Source: Sternotherus odoratus
Lineage: Eukaryota > Chordata > Testudines > Kinosternidae
NCBI GenBank assembly: GCA_032164245.1
Contig: JAVMKO010000010.1
Coordinates: forward strand, 374,501-438,500
DNA: 64,000 bases
Direction: 5' to 3'
Made by a program: the position numbers and the translations under genes. Position 1 is the stretch's first letter, and each line of letters starts with the position of its first letter. The notes below the pieces were generated by a model, which was not told the origin of the DNA, ran no database searches, and worked only from the letters and a program-made list of their open reading frames with translations. Shown here in pieces: positions 55,941-64,000 of this stretch.

Positions 55941-57461
55941 TTGTCACAGATTGAAGTGTTACTAGAGGAGGTTTTGGAACTAATTGATAAACTTAACTGT
56001 AACAAGTCACCAGGACCAGATGGCATTCACCCAAGAGTTCTGAAAGAACTCAAATGTGAAATAGCAGAACTATTAACTAGGGTTTGTAACCTGTCCTTTA
56101 AATCGGCTTCTGTGCCTAATGACTGGAAGATAGCTAATGTAACGCCAATATTTAAAAAGGGCTCTAGAGGTGATCCTGGCAATTACAGACTGGTAAGTCT
56201 AACGTCTGTACCGGGCAAATTAGTTGAAACAATAGTAAAGAATAAAATTGTCAGGCACATAGAAGAACATAAATTGTTGGGCAAAAGTCAACATGGTTTC
56301 TGTAAAGGGAAATCATGTCTTACTAATCTATTAGAGTTCTTTGAAGGGGTCAGCAAACATGTGGACAAGGGGGATCCAGTGGACATAGTGTACTTAGATT
56401 TCCAGAAAGCCTTTGACAAGGCCCCTCACCAAAGGCTCTTACGTAAATTTGGGATAAGAGGGAAGATCCTTTCATGGATTGAGAACTGGTTAAAAGACAG
56501 GGAACAAAGAGTAGGAATAAATGGTAAATTTTCTGAATGGAGAGGGGTAACTAGTGGTGTTCCCCAAGGGTCAGTCCTAGGACCAATCCTATTCAACTTA
56601 TTCATAAATGATTTGGAGGAAGGGGTAAACAGTGTGGTGTCAAAGCTTGCAGATGATACTAACCTGCTCAAAATAGTTAAGACCCAAGCCGACTGTGAAG
56701 AACTTCACAAAGATCTCACAAAACTAAATGATTGGGCAACAAAATGGCAAATGAAATTTAATGTGGATAAATGTAAAGTAATGCATATTGGAAAAAATAA
56801 CCCCAACTATTTATACAATATGACGGGGGCTAATTTAGCTACAACTAGTCAGGAAAAAGATCTTGGAGTCATCATGGATAGTTCTCTGAAGACGTCCATG
56901 CAGTGTGCAGCAGCAGTCAAAAAAGCAAACAGGATGTTAGGAATAATTAAAAAAGGGATAGAGAATAAGATGGAGAATATCTTATTGTCCTTATACAAAT
57001 CAGTGGTGTGCCCACATCTTGAATACTGTGTACAAATGTGGTCTCCTCATCTCAAAAAGGATCTACTGGTATTAGAAAAGGTTCAGAGAAGGGCAACTAA
57101 AATGATTAGGGGTTTGGAACAGGTCCCATATGAGGAGAGATTAAAGAGGCTAGGACTTTTTAGCTTGGAAAAGAGGAGACTAAGTGGGGATATGATAGCG
57201 GTATATAAAATTATGAGTGGTAAGGAGAAAGTGAATAAGGAAAAGTTATTTACTTGTTCCCATAATATAAGAACTAGGGGCCACCCAATGAAATTAGTGG
57301 GCAGCAGGTTTAAAAGAAATAAACAGAAGTTCTTCTTCACACAGCCCACAGTCACCCTGTGGAACTCCTTGCCAGATGAGGCTGTGAAGGCCAGGACTAT
57401 AACAGGGTTTAAAAGAGAGCTGGATAAATTCATGGAGGTTAAGTCCATTAATGGCTATTAG
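55941..57461 (+). pseudogene. CR1 reverse transcriptase domain
   Basis: 506 codons open. Order: KSPGPDGIHPRVLKEL, PIFKKGSRGDPGNYRLVSLT, QHGFCKGKSCLTNLL, VDIVYLDFQKAFDKAPHQRL, GVPQGSVLGPILFNLFINDL, and SKLADDTNL, in which the catalytic ADD is kept but Leu precedes it. The C-terminal [11 protein letters not shown] and YEERLKRLGLFSLEKRRL follow. The same frame extends upstream to about 55817. It would be functional only if joined to the endonuclease, which it is not here. Confidence 0.92.
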
Positions 57462-57661
57462 CCAGGATGGGTAAGAAATGGTGTCCCTAGCCTCTGTCTG
57501 TCAGAGGGGGGTGATGGATGGCAGGAGAGAGATCGCTCGATCATACCTGTTAGGTTCACTCACTCCGGGGAACCTGGCATTGGCCACTGTCGGTAGACAG
57601 AATACTGGGCTAGATGGACCGTTGGTCTGACCCAGTACGGCCTTTCTTATGTTCTTATGTT

Positions 57662-58132
57662 AACCCACCTTTCTACAGTATTAACAGTGGGATAATTCAC
57701 CTAACTATGGTGGCTATTACTGCATTCTCCAGGGTTGAACTGATCATGACACTAGGAGTGCATTTGGATGCAGAGATGTTGCCTTCCCTCTGTAGCAATG
57801 AGCATAGACTAGATAAGAGTATCCTCCACTATTAATTCCCAAAATTACAAGGGGGGGGGGGCGCTGAGTAGTATAAGACCTTGGTCATCAGGGTGTCTCC
57901 TCCGACAGTGGAAGATGCCAGATTGACTAAGTCTTGGACACTGAAATCCTCTCTGTATCCCTAGAAGAGGTACAGCATAGAGGCAAGCTTCCTGCACACA
58001 CTACTCCCTGCCACTGTGTCTCAGTCCTGCTCGGAGGAACTAGTTTAAGCTGTGGGGAGGGAAATTCAGTCTCCATGGTCCATGCAGCCCTTGGGCACTC
58101 TGCTAAGGGTGCCATCATGGAGGCCAACTGTT
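57662..58132. other. MAP1A intron, unassigned
   Basis: Includes a G run at 57851-57862. No gene. Confidence 0.3.
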
Positions 58133-58454
58133 GTTCTTCTTCGAGTGCTTGCTCATATCTATTCCAGTTAGGTGTGTGCGCATGCCAGGTGCAGGGCTGT
58201 CGGAAACTTTTCCCTAGCAACTACCCATTGGACCGGCAGTGGAGCCCCCTGGAGTGGTGCCAATATAGCACTCTATATACGACCCTGCCAGCCCGACCCC
58301 CTTCAGTTCCTTCTTACTGCCTGTGAGGGTTGCTGGAATAGTGGTCTCTTGCTCTCAAGTGCTCCACTATCCCTAGCTCTGTGTTTATCTTGGGTTAACC
58401 CTAACCCATTGTTAGATAATCATTTTCTTAGTACTTGTTAATTGTAGTCTTTAG

Positions 58455-59935
58455 TGGTTGTGGGGGTTTTCCCATTCAATCCGTGCCCCATGGGGCCTTG
58501 GGGCACGCCGTCCCAGGGCTTCAAACCTGGTAGCTCCTGCTCCATGCCTATGCCCACGGGTGATGTCTGTCTCCGGTGCCTGGGAGAGGCTCATCAGACA
58601 GATAAGTGCAAGGCCTTCAAGCCTCACACTAGAAAGAAGAGAGACATTCGTTTACAGACTACTCCTCATGGAGTCTGCTCTCTGCCCGCCACAGGACCCG
58701 GCCCCGAGTGCCTCGCTGTGGAGTGCTCCACCAGTGGCGCCATCTGCAGCACCGAGAAAGGACTCTGTACGCCCTCCCAGGCACTGGTCCCGCGGTCCTC
58801 ATTCTCGGAGCCGTTCCCACTTGAACTCGTCGGCCTGTGCGAAAGACTATCCAGTCTAATGCCAAAACTATCTAGCAAACGCTTGCCTCCATTTCCCCCA
58901 CAGCCAAAGGGGCTGAACGGAAGTACTTTGCCCTACTAAATCAGTGGTTCTCAAACTGGGGGTCACGACCTCCTTGGGGGTCATGGGGTGATTCCAGGGG
59001 GATTGCGTGCTCCCGTTGTATTCGGCGGCATTTCGACGTCCGCTCTGAATGCAGGAGTGTGTCCGCCGAAAAGCTGCCGAATCGAACTCTTCCATTTTCG
59101 AGGCATTTCGGCAGACACACAGAGAAAAACTGCATGTCCACGGAAATGCTGCTGAAACCGGAAGAGTTCAATTCGGCGGCTTTTCGGCGGACATACCTTG
59201 GGGACGGCAGCAGACGCGGCACAGCGAAAAGGGGTCTCAAACCAAAAAAGTTTGAGAACCTCTACTAAAGCATACGAATATCTTTTCACTCACCTCCCTC
59301 GGTGCTCCCTTGTCATGGAGGAGGTGAACGAAAAAGAGACTGGGTCAGCAGGGGTCTGCACCGAAATCAAGAGATGCTAAACACCTTGATTTATTCAGAA
59401 GAAAGGTTTATTCAACGTGCGGTGGAGTGGCTCTCTCTCCAGATCGCTAACAACTCGTGATCTTGAGCCAGTACATTTAAAACTCACGGTCTGCGGTTTC
59501 AAAGTTCAAGGAGCTTCTCCCATTTGAGTTGAGGGCTGAACTGGGGGCCATCATGGACGAGGGCAGAATTGTAGCCTGGACTTCCCTCCAAACTTCTTTG
59601 GATGCTGCAGACTCAGCAGCATGTACCCTGGCATCGGGTATCACAATGAGGCACAATGCCTGACTCCAGTCCTGGAGTCTCCTCCCGGAAGTTCAGCAGA
59701 CGATTCAGGACCTCTCGTTCGAGGCCAGGGCCTGTTCACTGAGGAAACAAACTCTAGGTTGCATATCCTGAAGAACTCCCATAAACACCATCAAGTCTCT
59801 CGGCATGCGTACCCTGGTGACCCAAAGGAAGCCTTTCTAACCACAGCCCTCCCAGCAGCCGTCTTTCCCCGCTAGGCCCAGGCAAGACTTCTCCCGCAGG
59901 AGGAATAGATATAGTCCTTCTGGGCAGGGACAGGA
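58455..59935 (+). pseudogene. DIRS-type gag, broken
   Basis: The first piece has CLRCLGEAHQTDKC (Cys-rich motif, about 58568-58612), a Pro/Ser-rich linker, and KRLPPFPPQPKGLNGSTLPY at 58881-58936 (SSKRLPPFP). The second piece holds scattered continuations (KFKELLPFELRAELGAIMDE at about 59499-59560; EGQGLFTEETN-like at about 59725). Several frameshifts and a stop lie in both. The C-terminus is lost. Confidence 0.68.
58941..59261. mobile_element. hAT MITE with fold-back interior and 8-bp TSD
   Basis: Left end TCAGTGGTTCTCAAACTGGG, right end AAAGTTTGAGAACCT (slightly eroded). CTACTAAA at 58933-58940 and 59262-59269. Inside, 59057-59094 (GTCCGCCGAAAAGCTGCCGA...) pairs with 59159-59196. Confidence 0.85.
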
Positions 59936-60452
59936 TACAGAGGGACCTAGACAAATTAGAGGACTGGGCCAAAAGAAATTTGATGAGGTTCAACAAGGAG
60001 AAGTGCAGAGTCCTGCACTTAGAACGGAAGAATCCCATGCACTGCTACAGACTAGGGACCGAATGGCTAGGCAGCAGTTCTGCAGATAAGGACCTAGGGG
60101 TTACAGTGGATGAGAAGCTGGATATGAGTCAACAGTGGGCCCTTGTTGCGAAGAAGGCTAATGGCATTTTGGGCTGTATAAGTAGGGGCATTGCCAGCAG
60201 ATCGAGGGACATGATCATTCCCCTCTATTCGACATTGGTGAGGCCTCATCTGGAGTACTGTGTCCAGTTTTGGGCCCCAGACTACAAGAAGGATGTGGAA
60301 AAATTGGAAAGAGTCCAGAGAAGGGCAACAAAAATGATTAGAGGCCTGGAGTGCATGACTTATGAGGAGAGGCTGAGAGAACTGGGATTGTTTAGTCTAC
60401 AGAAGAGAAGACTGAGGGGGGATTTGATAGCGGCTTTTAACTACCTGAAAGG
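59930..60452 (+). mobile_element. CR1 RT C-terminal fragment
   Basis: Open frame 59980-60492 with [35 protein letters not shown] and [18 protein letters not shown] blocks. It is truncated at both ends, so the 3' tail is missing (unusual for 5'-truncated copies). Confidence 0.92.
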
Positions 60453-61088
60453 TAGAGGGTCCCTGCTCCCAAACAGCTTACAATGTAATTAGAAAACAAG
60501 CAACGTCAGCTGGATACAGAGTGGAGGGCTGTGGTGCGAGGAAGAAACATTGGTCACCATGTTGGGCAATGGTCTCAGTACACCAGCAGCTAAACATTTG
60601 TTAAGATTTTTGTAGAAATCCTGGCACAGGAGAGTTTTGAGGGGCCATTTGAAGGTGGCTCATGGGGCAGTTTTATGGCTGTTTATGGCTAGTGCCTCCC
60701 AAGTATGAGGGGCAGCAAGGGAGAAAGCATAAAGATGTTTGAAAATGTAAGAAGTGGGTGATGGTGGCTGGCATGCTGGGCCTACTGGAGGCAGGAGTTG
60801 ACATCTTGCTACTTAATAAGTGCTTCTAGGTAGGGCAGGGCTAGGCCAAAAAGGGCCTTGAAAATGAAAATGGGTAAAGGACAGACTGTGGAAGAGTCTC
60901 TGCAGTGGCAGGCTGAATGGCTGTCAGTGGGGCAAGAGGCATTTAATCATTGCCAGCTAGAGGGAGAGGCAGTCATTGTGACAGAAGATAAGAGTCTGGA
61001 TGCAGTTGTTAGCTGTGTCAATAGATAAGGCTGCATCTCCGTGATGTTATAGAGAAAGAATCCGTGAAATTGAGACCTAGCCTGAATG
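60453..61088. other. Unassigned, probably ancient repeat
   Basis: 60460-61085 has the texture of an old dispersed repeat (for example CCTCCCAAGTATGAGGGGCA). I cannot name it. Confidence 0.3.
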
Positions 61089-61102
61089 TGAGGTCCTAGA
61101 GT

Positions 61103-61281
61103 CTTCTTCTTCTTATCCTCTTCGCTCCTGGTGGAGCATAAGGCGCCAACCATTCTTCTCCATTCGCTGAAGATTTGGTTGACGTTTCTGTAGCATTCGT
61201 TTTTTACATGGTGGGTTGCTAGCCCAACGCAAACCCCTCCTCCTTTCACATCTTGGGCTTGGGACCAAGCAATGGCGGAGT
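61103..61281 (-). mobile_element. Short retroposon with 14-bp TSD and (AAG)n tail
   Basis: TGAGGTCCTAGAGT lies at 61089-61102 and 61282-61295. On the minus strand the element ends in GGATAAGAAGAAGAAG, a poly-AAG tail like that of RTE-type retroposons. The body (CTCCACCAGGAGCGAAGAGG) is non-coding. The family is not certain. Confidence 0.75.
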
Positions 61282-61378
61282 TGAGGTCCTAGAGTGATGA
61301 CATCCAAAGATGATGCTCAAGTTATCAACCTGTGTGACAGGCAGGATAGTGGTGGTGTCCTCAGTGATTGAGATAGGA

Positions 61379-61659
61379 CAGCGGTTCTCAAACTTGCCAA
61401 TTTAGTGACCCTTTTTGCAGATCCAGCCTATGATCGTGACCCGGGTATGTCTGCTGAAAGACCGCCGAAGTGATTGCTTCCGCTTTCGGCGGCATTTCGG
61501 TGGACATACACACGCATGTCAGTGTGCCCGCCAAAACGCCGCCGAAAGTGGAAGCAATCACTTCGGCAGCATTTCAGCGGCAGCGAGGGCTCATGACTCC
61601 CCCAGGAAGCAGGACACGAACCCCCCGAGGGGTTGTGACCGCCCAGTTGAGAACTGCTG
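61379..61659. mobile_element. hAT MITE with fold-back interior, perfect 8-bp TSD
   Basis: CAGCGGTTCTCAAACTT ... CAGTTGAGAACTGCTG, flanked by AGATAGGA at 61371-61378 and 61660-61667. The 30-bp arms 61464-61493 and 61538-61567 pair with one mismatch. Confidence 0.93.
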
Positions 61660-61667
61660 AGATAGGA

Positions 61668-62223
61668 GGTAGCAGAAGGGTTTGGGGTGGAAGATTGGGA
61701 GCTCTGTTCTAGCCATGCTGTGCTGGAGCTGATGGCTAGACCTCCCCAGTGGATCTCAGGTGCTCAGATTTTAGATTGGTCAATTAGAGACAGGTCAGGA
61801 GTAGAGGTAGCTCGGTGAGTCATCCACATAGGGATGGAAGTTGAAGTTGTATATGCAGAGGAAATTATCCAGAGATAAGGCATAGAGGAAGAAGGGAAGG
61901 GCACCAAGCACAGAGCCCTGTGGAACACCAACAGAAAACTGGAGAGGGGGCTGAGGAGGATCCTCTGAAGGACATGGCAAAGGAGCACGTAGCTAACCAG
62001 GAGAGGACAGGCACCAAGGGAGGACAAGGTGTCAAGAAGAGCCTGGTTATGGTGTTGACGGCTACTGACATGTGAAGGTCGATGAGGACAGAGCACAGGT
62101 TCTGAGCTGTGCCTGGGCAGAGAGCATTTTCCAGAAGTGTTTTAATGTTGTGCATGGAGTGGAAACTGGATTGGAGAGTGTCTGAGCTGGAATTGGAGGG
62201 GAGGCGCTGTAACCAGTGCATTT
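61668..62223. other. Unassigned intron sequence
   Basis: Minus-strand frames here (61764-62266) resemble a decayed retroelement peptide (SVGVPQGSVLGALPFFLYAL at about 61890-61950 is RT-like), so this is probably an old LINE in antisense. Confidence 0.4.
61795..62130 (-). mobile_element. Decayed LINE RT fragment
   Basis: The minus strand reads VGVPQGSVLGALPF...LSLDNF and NFHPYVDDSPSY, matching the RT motif VPQGSVLGP.LF and a YVDD catalytic box. The family is different from the CR1 copies (YVDD rather than FADD) and is not determined. Confidence 0.7.
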
Positions 62224-62395
62224 GTAAGAACACAAAAACAGCCATAGGGTCAGCCCAGTGGTCCATCTAGCCCTGTACCCTGTTTTCCAACAGTGGCCAG
62301 GGCCAGATGTTTCAGTGAGAATAAACAGAACAGGGGAATGTATTGTGTGATCCCACCCTGTCGTCCAGTCCCAGCTTCTGGCAGTCAGCGGTTCA
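62224..62395 (-). mobile_element. CR1-type 3' end
   Basis: Antisense tail: GTCAGCCCAGTGGTCCATCT, AACAGTGGCCAGGGCCAGAT. Confidence 0.85.
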
Positions 62396-63846
62396 GTGAG
62401 CTGAAGGGGGAAGGGAGATAGGGTGGCAGCTGGAGAGGTCGGTTGGATCAGGATTGAGGTTTTTGTTTATCAAGGTGGGAGAGACTAAAGCATGTTCGTA
62501 TTGTACAGGGGGAGAGAAAGGGAGGGAGATGTGGAAAGATCAGGAGATATAATAGGCTGGAACAACTGGGGCAAATGAAGAGATTAGACAAGGAGAGCAA
62601 GAGAGAAACGTGCTGGGGAAGAGGAAAGACTTGGAGGAAGAGAGGGAGACGGTCAGGCAAAGGGGAGGAGATTAAGGGTATGTCATTAGGTGGCTTGCCC
62701 ACTAGAAATTGTAATGAGCCACCAGGCCATCAAATGCCTAGCTTAGAGTGGTCAGTCAGCTGCACATGTGCAGGCTAGAAGGGACTGATTCTGTCCCCAC
62801 TGTACATTCCCTCAGCTATTTGTCTCTTGTTAATGCTGGTGTTTCGCCTGGCTGCTGCTGCCAGGAATTGGTGATGGAAAGAAAATGAGGCAGAGATGAT
62901 GTGTGGGCAGGAAAAAGGGGGGCAGAGACTTCTTTATCCGTCTTCTCCTGCCTCTTCATTTCTTTCTTCCCTTTAAGACTTTTTTTTTTTTTTTGGACCG
63001 ACCAGTTCATGTGTCAGCCCAGACACCGTGGGAACTTTAGAGTTAAAGGCACAAGAGACATATGGGAAAAAAGAATATGTTTGTGGGTGTGGTGCGTGTG
63101 TAAATGTAGGCACATGCTGTATTCTCATCCTTGTGAGCACTCACCTATTTCCTAGTTCCTGTATGGATGATACTGCCTGTGTATATGTCTACAATGGGTT
63201 TGTTTGCACGTGGTTGGCAGTGTGTATTTGACTACATATCTGCACTAGTGTGGACATGTATTCACATATCTCCATGTTCTGGTCCTTGTCTAAATGTGTG
63301 TATGACTCTGTGCCTCCGCACTTGCAAACATCTCTAACCCAATGACTGAAGGATGCAAAAATGATGACGGGAAATGCTGAAGGAGCAGAAATACTGATGA
63401 AGAATGTTAGCCAGTCATCAGAAAGAACTGCTAGGACTCATTAAGAGCCAGGCAGGAGTTCCTGGAGATGTTACTGTAGATTTCCAAGGGCTGTCAGATA
63501 AAGGACATCAGGACATTTTGCTATAGCCAAGATAGGTTAAGAAACTGAAACTGGGGCTATTTAGCCAGATAGTGACTGGGCTAGTGACTCTATCAAAGCT
63601 AATAAAGAGGAATTTCGTTCCCTTCTGCAGCAAAGGCCAGTCTGGACCTGATCCTAAAGCTGCTCAGTCTGGCACTACAGAATTGAAGACTTTTCTCTTT
63701 CCCATCTTGTTTCTGTGCTACTGCTAGGACAGACCATCCACTCTTGTTTCCTCTAATAGCAAAGAGAAGGAGCCAACCCAGGCCCTTTAACTTCTTGCAT
63801 TCCCAATGTTTCAGGGTTTTCTTAGCCTCTGATTTCTTTTCCAAAG
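62396..63846. other. 3' part of the MAP1A intron
   Basis: A poly-T run (62977-62995) and CR1-independent sequence, with no gene. It ends with acceptor CTCTGATTTCTTTTCCAAAG. Confidence 0.4.
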
Positions 63847-64000
63847 TTTCCAGTAGCCCCAAAAGCAGCCTCTCCATGCCCTCTGGACCCCCTGTCTATG
63901 TGGACCTGGCCTACATCCCCAACCACTGCAGTGGGAAGAACACAGACCTAGAGTTCTTCAAGCGGGTCCGAGCATCATACTATGTTGTGAGTGGCAATGA
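63847..64000 (+). CDS. MAP1A: MAP1A light-chain exon (start; runs off window)
   Basis: From acceptor TTTTCCAAAG, the first two bases TT complete the codon begun by G at 54484, giving V. In frame it then reads SSSPKSSLSMPSGPPVYVDL, AYIPNHCSGKNTDLEFFKRV, RASYYVVSGN. This is the conserved C-terminal light chain (LC2) of MAP1A, which is cleaved from the heavy chain and binds microtubules and actin. The exon is cut by the window end. Confidence 0.96.

Larger units (their letters stand above)
54790..57661 (+). mobile_element. Nearly intact CR1-type LINE in the MAP1A intron
   Basis: A 5'-truncated element with endonuclease and reverse transcriptase frames, and a complete 3' UTR (57462-57661) ending in GGCCTTTCTTATGTTCTTAT, a repeated octamer as in CR1. 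It lies about 300 bp downstream of the MAP1A donor. Apart from 5' truncation, one duplication-induced frameshift (about 55774-55816) is the only coding lesion that I see. No clear target duplication was found. Confidence 0.93.
58133..59935 (+). mobile_element. DIRS-type retroelement 5' part, split by a hAT
   Basis: Begins TTCTTCTTCGAGTGCTTGCT (terminal-repeat-like). A gag region follows at about 58455-58940 and resumes at 59262-59935. The hAT insertion at 58941-59261 separates them. A CR1 follows directly at 59930. No RT or tyrosine recombinase is present. Confidence 0.72.

Overview
The window is vertebrate nuclear DNA, most likely from a turtle (probably cryptodiran). It holds long stretches of CR1 LINE sequence, Penelope-like elements, many hAT-type MITEs, DIRS fragments and a tRNA-derived SINE with a LINE-like tail of the turtle Pol III/SINE (Cry) type. 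Coding density is very low. The only host gene I can establish is MAP1A (microtubule-associated protein 1A) on the + strand.

Layout. 1-42.3 kb is non-coding and repeat-rich: CR1 pieces of very different ages, a solo-LTR-like block (3.7-4.6 kb), a 51-bp minisatellite with a 252-bp higher-order period (7.75-8.6 kb), several hAT MITEs with 8-bp target duplications, a GC-rich hAT carrying a 91-bp minisatellite (22-23 kb), and Penelope-like fragments (19.5-21.8 kb and 29.5 kb). A complete LTR retrotransposon lies at 31.5-37.3 kb. It has 5-bp target duplications and LTRs about 1% diverged. Its single open reading frame encodes gag (SCAN-like capsid, altered zinc knuckle) and a protease-like domain, but no reverse transcriptase or integrase that I can see. 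38.2-41.8 kb holds a fold-back hAT, a degenerate DIRS element, another hAT, and a Harbinger-type MITE sitting exactly inside a CR1 tail.

42.3-64 kb carries MAP1A: two small exons (42332-42414, 43871-44011), the giant exon (45502-54484, about 2,990 codons, with the conserved start of the shorter form at 45652), a 9.4-kb intron, and the start of the light-chain exon (63847 to the window end). The intron is full of mobile DNA: a nearly intact CR1 with endonuclease and reverse transcriptase, a DIRS gag split by a hAT, a second CR1, a fold-back hAT, and a short retroposon with 14-bp target duplications. MAP1A exons upstream of 42 kb were not found.

The most notable observations are the gag-protease-only LTR element with a long unexplained C-terminal extension; three Penelope-like insertions that are inverted on themselves yet each bounded by one 12-15-bp target duplication; a hammerhead-ribozyme-like core in the Penelope-like repeats; and a run of 28-residue Ser-Pro repeats inside MAP1A. 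All calls come from reading the sequence; no database search was possible.
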